From the NCBI GenBank assembly GCA_025201345.1, contig JAIXMG010000009.1, forward strand, positions 620,001-684,000: a stretch of 64,000 nt of DNA, read 5' to 3'. This document shows positions 50,819 to 62,916 of the stretch, in pieces. The notes under the pieces are model-generated. The model worked only from the letters and a program-made list of their open reading frames with translations, was not told where the DNA came from and searched no databases. The stretch's first letter is position 1, and each line of letters opens with the position of its first letter. The stretch is from Thamnidium elegans. Its lineage: Eukaryota > Mucoromycota > Mucoromycetes > Mucorales > Mucoraceae. The position numbers were made by a program, and so were the translations under genes.

Positions 50819-53480
50819 ATTAGTAGTTGTTATCTGAAGATTGTTAGATAGAGATTTTGAAATTGAAATGTTTGATCCCGTATTTATATCAATTTTACTT
50901 TCTTGTTCTACCATTAAAAAAAGGGGGCTCACAACATAGCATTATTTTTTTACCCATGAAACAAGGTTATGTGTTTATGAGGGAGTAGGTAACTCAAACA
51001 TAAATGATTATTTTATTTTCCCAACGACATGTGTGTATTACTTCGATTGAATACATGCTGTACTTGTGTCTAATATAAATCATCTGATTGAAAAAGATCG
51101 TGGTACGATTACTCGAGACGGAAATTCAGGCTTTCTTGTTTACCCTTGTCACTCCATACTGGTAAATATTTATAAAAACAGCTTACTCATAAAAAACCGT
51201 CAATTAAGACAGCTTATAGTCATGCTTTGCAATAGTCAAATCTCAACTGAAGCGTAACACACAATACCCTTTTCGCTTTTAAATCTGATTACTCCTAGAA
51301 AAAAATCTCTTTTGGATGTAAATTCAAATAAACCAGTGGGAATGTTAAAAAAGAGAGAAGAAAGAAGAAGACGCGTTCTATTGAATATTACTCTCACTCT
51401 TTCTAGGATTATGTTATACTAATTTTTTTTTACATACAATTTTCGTGCGAATAAAATAAAATAATATTCATTCTGATATATTTTATATACTAAATTGTAG
51501 CTTTTGGGGGGGGGGGGTTGAAGGAAAAGTCTTAATAAAAAAAACGCATACGAGCGGATGTATTAATGAGTGCGTGCGTATACTGAATGTAATACCGATT
51601 GCGAGTGAAAATGATCTTGCCCCCTTCTGGCTATTTTAATATTTTCGATTGGGTACAAGGATCTTTCATGTTAATCGATTCGACGATAAGTAATACAAAA
51701 TGTATTACAGGCTTTGCAATGGGCGCGAAAAGCAATCGATTTGCACGGGATGCATCAATCTATTTATTTTTTCTATTCCAAACACAGTTAAGTTTGGGAA
51801 ATATTATCCCAAAATTTGGATTTTTAAAAAGCAGTATGGTCATCCGATTAATAGTTGTTACCATAAAATATAAGTATGTCTTCAACATTGTAAGACAGTA
51901 CCCTTACACTACATGATATTATTTGAGCGTGAAGGTGTAACTTGATTTTTTCTGTTGCAGGATATGTGTAACCACAACAGCGCTTTTCAAGGCCCAAAGT
52001 TAAAACCGACCAGTTCATTACCATTTACTTGTATAACATCAAAGCGTTACGTATAATTTACTGCTTTCTTCGTCTTTTTTTTTATTAGAAAAAATTAACA
52101 GTATAACAATTATAAAAAAAAGATATAGAAAAGCAAACCAGTAAATAAGCTTAATAGACTAAAAAAAACCAAATACATGGATTGTATGTGCATACATTTT
52201 TTTATTTTATAAAAGAGGCAATATGCTTTCGGGATTTCGGTTCAAATATAACCAAAAAATTAAATAAAATAAAAGTTCAGGTACAAAGAGAAAGCATATA
52301 ACATTTGATATTCACTCCCTGACGAAAATGGGGTGTAACCTATAAGTTTCACACGGACATTGTGCTCTACAGGATCTAAAAAAAAACTCCAATGTTACTG
52401 CGTCATCTTATGTGTATGACCATTAGTAATTCAGAGAGACTGGCATGTTTATATAGTATCTGTTATCATTGTTCTATTTTTCACTGTCCTCATTTCTTTT
52501 CTTAAAAAAAAGGGACGCGTTCTGTATGGTACGGATGAGAATATATTTCTAAATCAAAGCTGGGGTAAACCTAGCTGGTCACGTAACACATAAACTTTAA
52601 TCGATTACTCACAAGCACAGTATATCCAAGTCGCGTTAACTCATACTCAAATAAAATGGGTCTAGTAAACAATGAACAAAACTTTGTCTTTATAATGTTT
52701 GCATGAATGTATGCTAATGATAAAATAAACTCAGGTATAGAAATTTAAGTAATGAAAGACACGAAATAGTAAAATATTTGCCAGATACATTACATCATGC
52801 TTGTTTTGCTGGTGGTTCAAAAAGAGAATTCTGTGTACAGCAGTACATAATTTTACTCAAACAATATATAATTAACTTTTTTTTTTATTTTTATTTTTTT
52901 TTGCTTGGTGCATTGTATATGGTATATTGTAATACCAATTAAACGCTTTTTTCACGTTCTTCCTCTTTAATATATTAAATAAAGTTGAGATATTTAACAA
53001 GTTAGTATGATACTGAAAATGGGAGAGAGAACAAAAAACCGCACGTTTGTATTCATGGAGGTTTCTAAATAGAAAAAAAAAAGACCTGTGAAGCGCGTGA
53101 TAAGATAAAGTACAACCAATGAGTTAAGATGGAGTACAATACGTATAGTGTGCTGCGCAGATGGTTTCCGGATAGTACGATAGTCTTCTCTGAGGGATAT
53201 GATTGAATGCTCTTGATCTCTTACGGTTAAAACCAATCTGCTGTTAACACGGAGACAGAATCCACCCAAGGAAATGCACGCGGAAAAAGATTACTGAAGG
53301 AGTTATATATTTAATAAATTACCGTATTTACTAAAAACGTTATATCTCGTCTAATTACACCTACACCTACAGAATATGAACCATCAAACATCTTTACCCT
53401 ACGTATCTCACACAAAAGATCATAAATGAATGAATAAATAATATAATTTTTATTGTAATAAACCTACTTTTTGTTTTAAC
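50819..53480. other. 2.7-kb gene-poor stretch
   Basis: Only short frames without motifs are present (for example 51599-51916 plus and 52994-53269 minus). A run of about ten G at 51507-51517 is the only long poly(G) in the window. No transposon ends, tRNA or other RNA gene could be supported. Confidence 0.5.
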
Positions 53481-53499
53481 TATTGAATCATATTTTTAT

Positions 53500-53880
53500 G
53501 AACAATGATGCTTCCTCCACCTTGACCTTGATCTTTCACTCAAATATTTAAGTCTAAATTTACAATTTTCTAATTCGTCTTTACCTAAAATAACTTTGAT
53601 CCTTTTCACTAGTTGCCCGTTGTTTTTCTAATACATGTTTATTCTTGTGCATAAAGATGCTTTAACTTCTGATCCTCTGAGTTCATTAACTAATGCCGTA
53701 CGTTCTTTTAGTAAACCCTCTACAAGTGAAATAATATATATATTTTGTAGCTGTATTCTTAATATTTTCCATATTATGCCTTGTCGTCAAAGTTGAAAAT
53801 ACTCGTTCTACTCTAACAAAGGCGCTAACACGTAGAATGATTTTTATTTTACAGCTTTTATTTGTACCTGAATACATACC
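53500..53880 (-). pseudogene. Possible hAT C-terminal fragment
   Basis: A minus-strand frame (53686-53877) contains SAFVRVERVFSTLTTRHNME. An (S/V)ERVFS block is characteristic of the C-terminal dimerisation region of hAT transposases. Flanking sequence is broken by stops. The match is short, so this is a weak call. Confidence 0.3.
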
Positions 53881-54205
53881 AACTAAATCATTGTATCTTT
53901 CATCTACCGTAATCTATCCAATTCCCCAACGTTTATTACGGATTCATGAACATGCTATTTTTATTTTCTAGCTCGTAAAAAAGATATGTTATTTCACTTT
54001 AATAAATCATTTAGTAAGTATATCAATTGCGCTTATAAAACGAAAGTAGATATAATATTTTTAGTGTTATATCAAGTGTCGTAATGTTTATTTTGGCGGT
54101 CTAACCGAAATAAAAATATTTTTTGAAAGAATTGTGTATTATTATGTCAAGTATGAATATGTTTTTATTTTAGTTTTGTTTAAAACATTTCTAAAGAAAA
54201 TAATT

Positions 54206-54502
54206 TTATTTTCTGTAATGAGACATAATACAATGTTTTGCATTGCAAAGGTAGCCATAAGCTGAAATAAATGTTCTGCAGCTATAAGTTGCTTTTGGAC
54301 TACAATAGTCTTTATCGTTATTTTCTTGATTCTTATGGTGGCAAATAATTTGTTTATTATAATGGCAAGTCATTCCACCGTTATCTAAAAATCCTTGACA
54401 TAAGTCTTTAACTTTTTTTCCACATTCGAAAGGACCTGGTAGAAGTTGTGCATATAGAGTTTGTGTTAATAAAAATAAAACTATAATTAAAAAATATTTC
54501 AT
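54206..54502 (-). CDS. Small secreted cysteine-rich protein
   Basis: 98 residues from MKYFLIIVLFLLTQTLYAQL, a textbook signal peptide cleaved around residue 18. The frame is open further upstream, but this Met places the signal sequence at the N-terminus. The mature part of about 80 residues contains eight cysteines (in ECG, LCQ, TCH, ICH, YCS, SCR, LCN and HCI contexts), enough for four disulphides, and is otherwise basic and polar. No known fold is recognised; spacing does not fit hydrophobins, which have adjacent CC pairs. Candidate roles include an extracellular signal, an antimicrobial protein or an interaction protein. It stands alone in a gene-poor, repeat-rich stretch. Confidence 0.65.
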   Translation of the reverse strand: MKYFLIIVLFLLTQTLYAQLLPGPFECGKKVKDLCQGFLDNGGMTCHYNKQIICHHKNQENNDKDYCSPKATYSCRTFISAYGYLCNAKHCIMSHYRK

Positions 54503-55290
54503 TATTTTTGACAAAGAAAAAAAAGAGACGAGGAGAAACAAAAATTTTCTGAATAAATACATGAAATCTTTTTTTTTCAACCCACTTAATAAATAAATAA
54601 AAAACCTGCTTTTGCGTATTAAGCTAGTAAAGTAAATAATGATTAAGGAATGGCGTAGTTTGGCGTTTTAATTATCTCGGCGTTCTTGTGGTTACGTAAT
54701 TATAAAGCCTGCATGTTCCTTATTTAAAGTATTGGTATCCCCGCCTTATTTTTTAGTATAAATATTAAATTATTATACACATATACGAAACAGTTAATGT
54801 AAAACTTGTTTCGGATAAAACACCGAATAGTTACCGATTTTTTTTTTAATTGAACCTGCATCATTGTAATTAAATATAGACGATCGTTTGTTTATACTAT
54901 CGAACATTAGTTATGTTGTTAAATCAATATAGTCAGTCAATCTCTCTCTCTCTCTATTTTTCTTAAAACTTACTAATTTATAAATATAAAAGCTTAAAGA
55001 GTTTAATGGGCACTTGTGTGAAATAAATAGGCTACTGTATATATAGTAAGATCTCAAAGGATGTTTTCGACAAATGGCACAAGTCAATTAAATCTATTTT
55101 TAAAAATATATATTTATCACTAAGAGTATCACTTACTATATTATTTTGATAGTTAGATAGCCGTAGCTGATAGTATTACTTTTAATGATTGTGTTGTATG
55201 TACCTTATCCTGCATAAAACTGACGGAAAATGTTGTATAGAGACAAAAAAAAAAAAAAAAAAAAAGTTGCAGGACGGTGAAAAAAAAACT
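54503..55290. other. A/T-rich gene-free stretch
   Basis: Contains a (TC)n tract near 54940, a poly(A) run of about 22 bases at 55243-55265 and no coding signal. Confidence 0.5.
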
Positions 55291-55291
55291 T

Positions 55292-57590
55292 TTATTGCTT
55301 CGACTTTCTGATACTATACTTTCTCTCGCCGTCAACATTATCTCTCCGTTTTCTCCTGAGAGCACAAACGCTATCATTTCCAAGAAGAAATGCATCCAAT
55401 TTTTTGACTTGATCCTTCATTCTATTTTGAAGAACAGACCTTTGATCATTCATAGCTTTTACCTTAGAATCACTCTCCTGATATTTAGGCTTCTCTGGCA
55501 CTTCATCTGTCAGGGTTTGAGTTAAGTTTTCGTATGTGCCATATACTCTTACAGTCTTTAATCCTAGTAAAATGTGAATGCGGTTGGATAATAATAATCT
55601 ATAATCAGCTGTCTTTACTTTCAATAGGTAGCTATTAAAGAAGCTGTTGAAAACAGCGTCCTTGTTGGCGAGGGCTGTGATTGATTTGATCGTATTGCCT
55701 TGGAAATCTTGGAGATACATTCTGTCCTGAGATTTTTTAGAGCAAAAAAAGTGAGTAAAACGTTGTCGTGTCAGTCAGGAAGGCATGTAATTTATGGTGA
55801 CAGTACCTAATATGGTAACTATGTTACCATAATATTTACATACAACGAACCACATTACAGAAAAACTAAAATTATGGTAGCATAACTACTATATTGACCA
55901 CTGTTACCATAAGTTCCGCCATAGTATGTAAAGTGCTAGGTTTTATTATACGTACAAGTTTGACAACCTGTCCTTCGTAGCCGATTGCTTTTAACACTTG
56001 ATTAGCTATTATAACAAAGGGTAATTGATATTGAAATGAAGAGTAGTTTGTTTTTGATGGTATATAGGGCTGTACGGAATTGAGGATCTTTATCAACACA
56101 TCTACTTCACTTTGCATAAAGCTCAAATCTATTTCCCTGAGTCGAACTCTTGTAATTTACTTGATCACTAAAAGTGCTGATTTAATGATCTGTAACAAGC
56201 GTTTTATTCGACTTAAATTCGTATCTCCTATGACCTCATCGTTGACCTCTTATCTAGCGAGATCATCAGCTAAATCATCAGCTTGCTGATGCTGTTGCTG
56301 TTGTTTCCGTTGTATCTTAAGCGCTTCTCTTTCTTATTTACTATTTATTTTTATACGTCGAAAATACAAGCGTCTTTACCTTTCTTCTAAGAACATTTCT
56401 GTAAGTGTCTTTCTCAATTAACATCTTTCCGCTTTTTTTATCCTTCCTTTTGCCTTGAGCTTGAGTTTTTTCTTCTCTTTGTCATTGAATAATCTTCTAA
56501 TTCCATTTCCTGTCTTGTTTTTCATTGATATAATGACTCAGGGATAATAAAATTTGTAACTCTACGAACTTGTTTTCCTTCACGTTTTTTTTGAAGCTTT
56601 TCTTTTTTCACTTTAAATACCCTGTCACATTCAGAAGCTAAATGAATAATCAAAAATGATCGTAAGTGCCCGTTCAATGCCTTGTTGGCAATGACCTTAT
56701 CTGACAACATTTGACGAAAATTAACCAGTGATGATGTTTCGGTTCCTTTAGTTCCATAATACGTTGAATGTATCAACTCCAAATGAGAATCTTGAAATAA
56801 CTGGTTATAATTGGACATACATACTTCGTTTTTCAAAAGTTGAACATCTATTGGATTGGGAACGGCAATGTCTTCTTGTAGATAACCATGTGGCAGTATA
56901 TGCGCGAGCTCAAACTGATCGCCTATGGATACATAGCTTTTCTCTGCTAAAATCAAAAACCTTCACGCTGAAGTCGGATATGTAGTTTGATATTTGCTCC
57001 AGTGAGTATTTATTGTACCCATAAATACTTCCTTAAATTGAGGTGGCAAATCAGCTATAATAACTGAATTTAGGGAGGTAGAAAATATACGCGTTTTCTC
57101 TTCATTGTAATCATCAGCTTCGTCATTATCTTAACCACTATTATCTTCACTATCTTCACTAATCTTGTCTTCAACTTTTAAAAGAGGTTTTTTTATATCT
57201 TCGAAATTATCTTTGACAGAGTCTTTCCAATAGTTGATGTTTTTCTTTTCAATATCACTGTGATAGCATTTGTAGTCTTGAGTTTTTTTTTCGACAGCAT
57301 CAGCAACACCATTTGGAAGCCGAGCCCCTTGAAGTAGCTTATGTTTAAGTTTTCTAAATCTTGTTCATTTTTACTAATATTTTTTATTTCACTTGAAAGC
57401 CTTATTTTAAATTGATCTATCAAGACCTCCATATATCGAGCTTTACCATCAACTGTTTGTACCTTGCTTCTAATACTTCCTTTTTTTTTGGTTTATTGAA
57501 AGAAGGAGGAGGCTTAATCGCTGTTGGTTCATGAGTGTACGTGCCTATTTGTTCTTTTTTACGTCTCATCCTTGATAGTATAGTGTAATA
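55292..57590 (-). pseudogene. Multi-frame relic of a large repeat-associated gene
   Basis: A series of minus-strand blocks reads in one orientation but changes frame. About 57580-57430 begins MRRKKEQIGTYTHEP and continues with KGSIRSKVQTVDGKARYMEV. Then come DLENLNISYFKGLG, and SLNSVIIADLPPQFKEVFMG (about 57000-57080). A long open stretch 56522-56956 contains YVSIGDQFELAHILPHGYLQ and YYGTKGTETSSLVNFRQMLS. Later blocks are at 55872-56126 and 55292-55720 (MYLQDFQGNTIKSITALANK). Frame changes and stops between them show decay. No domain is recognised; Lys-rich composition and position suggest a transposon-borne or lineage-specific multi-copy protein. Confidence 0.45.
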
Positions 57591-58425
57591 AAAGAAAAAG
57601 AAAAAGGAGAGTTGTCAAATGTAGTTTTTTTATTTATTAATTAAGTGAGACAATATCGTTTAAAATTAATGCAGTCTTATCTACAGGCTGCCATTTGAGC
57701 GCCTGTTCTGATAAATAATACATCATAAAAGAAAGAAAGAGATGTATTGCTGTTTTATAACAAAAAAGAATATTAAGACCTCATTGATCAAAGGTTAAGT
57801 GGGTTGTTTTGAGGAAGAAATGTAAGGGTAATTTCGCATATCTTCGGTATGAAATCTGGCAAATAAGCATAAGATAAAAGTTTAATATTTGAGAAGAAAA
57901 AATATGGTGTCTTTCTATTATTATTTTTTATAATTAACTACTTTGTCCTATTTTTGTTGTATAAATAATTGGGCTAGGACGATAGTTCAGGAACCAACGG
58001 GCTCACCTACCGATGGGGACAATACCCTTTGAGGTAAGCAACTATACATTTGCAAAATACATTGAATTAATCTGGTTTCTTTCATTTATACACATATTTT
58101 TTCAGTATTAATAAAAGAAGGAGCCTTTATATTCGTACATACAACAGATATAGTATGTATTTCTATTATTATTATTTTTGTGTATAAACTAATGTAAAAG
58201 GAGATGTACTCCTATAGAGGTATTCCTTTGCTTTTTAACCCGGGAAAAAGTTGGTTTCCCGAGTTTTTTTTTCATTATTATGGGCAATTGTAGTACAAAA
58301 ATGATCGTCAGAATAAAAGCCAAGCGAATTCATTGATCTCCAAAGTCACGTTGAGCCTCCGCACACACTTGTGTAAATTGGTTTTTTAACGTCTTCTACC
58401 TCTTTTTTTTTTCTGTAGTAATAAA
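57591..58425. other. Intergenic, promoter side of the GDP-mannose transporter
   Basis: A/T-rich with pyrimidine tracts close to the start at 58426. No RNA gene or frame supported. Confidence 0.5.
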
Positions 58426-59757
58426 ATGGGTGAAACTAAACCTGATTATAAGGTTGTCATTGATCAAGACCTTGATAATAATGGATCCTCTAATCAGACA
58501 GTAGTTGGTTCTTCTAGATTGACGTTATCACCTGGTATGAGAGCAATACTTCCTATTGCTAGTTATTGTTGTGCTTCTATTCTCATGACTGTAACAAATA
58601 AGTTTGTCTTGAGTGGCTATGATTTCAACATGAACTTTCTTTTGTTGACCATTCAGGTATATATATGCTCTATCATCTCTACTATATAATCGAAGAATAA
58701 TAGTACTCATATTTTACACTATAGAATGTAGTTACAGTTATATTATTACAATCTTTCAAGTTCTTTGGACTCATCAAATTTCGTGGATTCGATAAAGAGG
58801 AAGCTCGTAAATGGTTTCCCATTGCAGCTTCACTTGTTGCTATGATTTATACCGGTTCAAAAGCACTTCAGTTCCTTCGTATCCCTATTTATACCATCTT
58901 TAAAAATTTAACTATCATTCTTATTGCTTATGGTGAAGTTCTTTGGTTTGGAGGTAATGTAACTCGTTTAATGTTGGTCTCTTTTGGTTTAATGGCAAGT
59001 ATTTCTATTAAATAATTATAATACACATATTAAACAACTTTTATATATGTATATAAAAATAGGTCTTTTCTTCAGTTATTGCTGGCTGGGCAGATATTAA
59101 TGACACCTTGACACAAATTGCTGAATTGGATACAGCTTTTATTGGATACTTTTGGATGGCAACTAATTGTATCGCTTCAGCAGCTTTTGTTCTTTATATG
59201 CGTAAAAGAATTAAGCTTACCAACTTTAAAGATTTCGATACAGTCTACTACAATAACCTTTTATCGATTCCTCTTTTAATTTTTCCCAGTATTATCTTTG
59301 AGGATTGGAGCAGTGATAATTTAATCAAAAACTTGTAAGTAATACAAGGCTAGATAACGTGCGTATGTGTGAGTATTGTTTAGCTAAAACAATTATATAA
59401 TTTTATAGTCCAATAGAAGTACGTCAACAAATGATTTTTGCCATGGTTTTTTCTGGTGTTTCTGCTTTTGCCATGTCTTATGCTTCTGCTTGGTGTGTAC
59501 GTACTACCTCATCTACTACGTATTCTATGGTTGGTGCATTAAATAAATTGCCTATTGCTGCTTCAGGTATTATGTTCTTTGGTGATAAAGCTACGTTTGG
59601 AAATATCACAGCTATTATTGTTGGATTTATTGCTGGTTTAGTTTATTCCGTCGCTAAAACCGTATCCAATAAATCCCCACAAAACAAGGATATCATTCCC
59701 ATGTCATCTTCAAGTCAAAGTAACGCTGATGCCATTAAAGATCATGGAAAACCTTAA
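58426..59757 (+). CDS. Golgi GDP-mannose transporter, Vrg4-type
   Basis: Four exons (58426-58656, 58725-58994, 59063-59334, 59409-59757) give 373 residues with about ten hydrophobic segments. It carries GDP-mannose into the Golgi lumen in exchange for GMP, feeding mannan and glycoprotein synthesis. Diagnostic features are [39 protein letters not shown] and the nucleotide-sugar motif GALNKLPIA near residue 300. Exon 2 must end ATG with the intron starting GCAAGT: only this joins SFGLM to [12 protein letters not shown] in frame, so it is a GC-AG intron, the second in the window. The cytosolic tail is Ser/Lys-rich. Confidence 0.95.
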
Positions 59758-60529
59758 GAACAAATTATTATTATATTTTATTTTTTTCAACTCGTATAAA
59801 TAGATTCTTTTTTAACAAATAAAAAAAGGCAAAGTTCCTTGTTTCACTGAGAAGAAACAGTGACCAGGAAAAAAAGGGCTCAATTAGTTTCGACCCGTCA
59901 TTTTTTTTTTTTTTTTTTTTTTTTTTTTGATTCAAAATATAACCAGTGATAGAATCAACAATATAGTAAATACCTCTGCAAGAGAACACAGGTATTTTCC
60001 TTATTGAGCATTTATTATGCATTAGTATAAGCTTTTTTCAACTTGGTAGAAACAGAAAGATAGGCTAAGCGAAAAGTGATTGTGTTAATAATTAAACTCA
60101 TAAGTTGGTGTATTCTCAAAGTACGCTTTCTTTTAAAGTATTGTCTTGAACATTACCCTTTTTTTTTCAGAAAATGTTTCTTTATTGTTCCTCTTTTTGA
60201 GTGCGCATATTATTTCATCCAAACTTTAATACAACCCGATCAATTTTGTACTCTAGTGTTGGCATACTGGGATGTACAAATATTTTTATCCTGTACCACT
60301 GACGTGTGTAAACTTAGTTTTAAGTGGAATAAGCAAACCCGTAAATAATAATGTCATTTTATATCAGCATTTAATCAGATTCTACAAAGAAGAGGACATA
60401 ATGATAGATATATACAATCCGTTTATTCCACTCGACAGACATAATCAGCCGGATTATCCATAATTTTAAGTTTTATCTTCAAACATAAGTAGTTATAATA
60501 TTTTTTTTAAAAATATTTCTTTAAATGAT
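59758..60529. other. Intergenic, poly(T) run, no gene supported
   Basis: Contains a T-run of about 29 bases at 59900-59928 and two short plus-strand frames (60076-60348, 60272-60463) without motifs or splice support. Confidence 0.5.
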
Positions 60530-61655
60530 ATATTTAATCTTATAATATTTACCACTAGTAGTCATAGCTACAATCTTGAAAGAGCTAGCTGACGATGGCT
60601 TCATTGGAATCATCTTTTTGAGGGTACCTTTTAGTAACTTTGGCAACTTTAGTTGAGAATCGTACAAGTGTTTGTTCCCAATTCCATCATTACTTTTAGC
60701 ACTTTCTACAGCACCTAATTCAAACCCACCGTAGAGAAACAGCACATCTAGTGTTTTACCAGAAACTTTTTTGTCTATAGATTATGTAGATGATAACTCG
60801 ATGTTGAGCTGAGTTTTTTTCTGCAAATAAAATAAAATAAGATAAATCGAAGACATTCATTTTGAAAGTAATTTTTGGATATAAAACATACTTACGAACT
60901 ACAATATCACTTTGGTCAAATACTAGTAGTATTATGTTCCAGACTCCTGTGATTATATCGTTTTCGCTTTGGTCGTTCACTGGAAAATAGTTTTTTGATA
61001 AAAACAAATCCAGACTATTGGTCAAGAACATTTTTGCCTAGTAGAGCATTTCTTCAGATTTAGGGCCATAGTATACTTTGAACAACTCATGGTGAAGGAG
61101 CTCCACATCCTACAAAATAATAAGTAAAATTACTTTACTTTTTCCTCGATACAAATTGTTTACATTACCTTATACTTAAAAGTATCCAAATATTCAGACA
61201 ACTTCTCTGGAATATCAGGAAGACCATTATACTTTAGTGCTTTAATCTCTTCAAGTTCTTCTTTGGAAAAGTATTCTAGCCAGGTTCGATTTTGGGGGTC
61301 TAGTATGAGTGATTGGCAAGGGCTAAAATAATCAAAGTTAGCGTGAGCATACTTTTACTTATTTTATATACAACATACTGCTCGTAGGCACACTTAGCGG
61401 TTAATTCTTTCATTTTCAACTCAACACAAACACCTGTACTTAAAACCAACATCTTGTCTTTATCCAGCGAGCTGAATATTTCGTTGATTTGCTGCTTATC
61501 GTTTAAGGTGTGTCTGAATCAGAATGAAACAAGAAGTAAATTTGTGACATTTTTTGGGAGTATAAATACGTAATAATTTAGCGAATATCATGGCCTTGTG
61601 ATAGCTTATGCCTGACAGTTACTTTAGGAAGAATTGTATCCTTTTGTACGGACAT
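60530..61655 (-). pseudogene. Second PD-(D/E)xK-like family member, decayed
   Basis: Minus-strand reading starts MSVQKDTILPKVTVRHKLSQ. It continues through exons containing DKDKMLVLSTGVCVELKMKE, SLILDPQNRTWLEYFSKEEL and ELLHHELFKVYYGPKSEEML, then hits a TAG. It resumes with LFLSKNYFPVNDQSENDIIT and VWNIILLVFDQSDIVV. A last exon has another stop, then GKTLDVLFLYGGFELGAVES and SQLKLPKLLKGTLKKMIPMK. Several GT-AG introns are still in place (for example around 61104-61169). The SEndII...W.IIL..FDQSDI block parallels SEKYIMPAVRRILLENADKN in the 20423 gene, and D-x-LF...E resembles its PD...E-x-K region. I infer membership of the same superfamily. At least two premature stops make it a pseudogene. 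Confidence 0.5.
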
Positions 61656-62253
61656 AAAGAAAAAATTGCTAAAAAAAATTGCAGAATACTTAATAGATGA
61701 AGAAAAATTTGAATATATAAGCTCTTTTAAAGGATGATATATATAATCTTACTGGTATATATAATAAAGAGAAAAGAGAAAGAGAAAGAAAAACTTATTC
61801 TAAAAAAATTACTATGATAAAATGGGAGTAGGTACATAGTTATTACTCATGTTTTCTATTTAATCACGTGATATATACCCGTCTGTGTGTGTTTATACTC
61901 TAGTCAATCGCCTTTATACATATTATGCAAATTCCCTTTTTATGTGTGTAAACGAAGTCGAACGCGACAATTTTTTTTTAAAAATTGTGCCGCACTTTTC
62001 GTTATCTCCTAAAAAAAAATTCCTCAGGTACAAGCCTATTATAGCTTTGGTTCTTATAAAAACTAGCAAATTATGCTATAAAGGGAATTTGGGGGGACCA
62101 TCTTATAAATCGTCACAGTCCGGACATAATCAACAAGACCGGCCAGAACAGTTGTACAACACGTTTTAATTCTACAAGCGAAAAAGTAAAACTGAAACTT
62201 AAAAAAATTCCTTCTTTCTCCCTCTTGTTTTATCTTGTCATTTACGCACTAGT
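61656..62253. other. Intergenic, no gene supported
   Basis: A plus-strand frame of 94 codons (61885-62169) has no motif and is interrupted by poly(A)-encoded Lys. Pyrimidine-rich tracts precede the next start. Confidence 0.5.
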
Positions 62254-62883
62254 ATGAAAAAGACCAAGAAGAAGTCTACTCGAAGTAAGAAATCATTCAA
62301 GAATGCATATCGATTTCGATTGGCTACTACTTCTGGTCGACTATTACCTTTACAAACCATTCGAGAAAGGTTAGTTGGTATTTGGGATACTTTGACATGG
62401 CCAATTTGGGTCAAAATATTAAAGGCCAATATAGCAGTGACAATTGCTTTATCGTTATTGCTGATCGATCCTATCCGTGAAGTAAGCAGTGTTGGCGCAA
62501 TTCTTGCTTCCGTAGCCGTAGAATTCGTTTACCCGAACAAGTCTTATGGATTTATTGCAGAAGATGTCATTTTCGGTGGTATCATGTGTTCGATTTCCGC
62601 TTCGTGGGCAATCTTAGGCCAATTTCTAGCTTCGTTGGCAAGAGATCCTAACGATGCTCAGTTGGCTCAACCAAAAGTATGTGCCATCCTATCTTTCTTT
62701 CTTGTACTCGGTTGCTTCTTTTTAAACATTTTTCGAGTAAAGGTTGAGCAAGCTAATGTGGGTGGTATGCTATCGGCTTCAATAATGGTTATAAGTTTAA
62801 CTTCGGCTGTTATGGATAGAGGTTTTTCCCCTCTTACGACGGTAAGTAAAATTAAAATTAAAATCCCTACCATTATCTTCTCA

Positions 62884-62916
<33 letters not shown>

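Noticed and set aside
51599..51916. 105-codon plus-strand ORF as a membrane protein gene
   Set aside because: Hydrophobicity comes from A/T-rich codons, no homologous motif is seen, and the region is otherwise non-coding.
57965..58045. tRNA-like stretch with GGTGAGC/GTTCAGG-like words
   Set aside because: No acceptor-stem pairing and no B-box (GGTTCGAnnCC) could be found, so it is not a tRNA.
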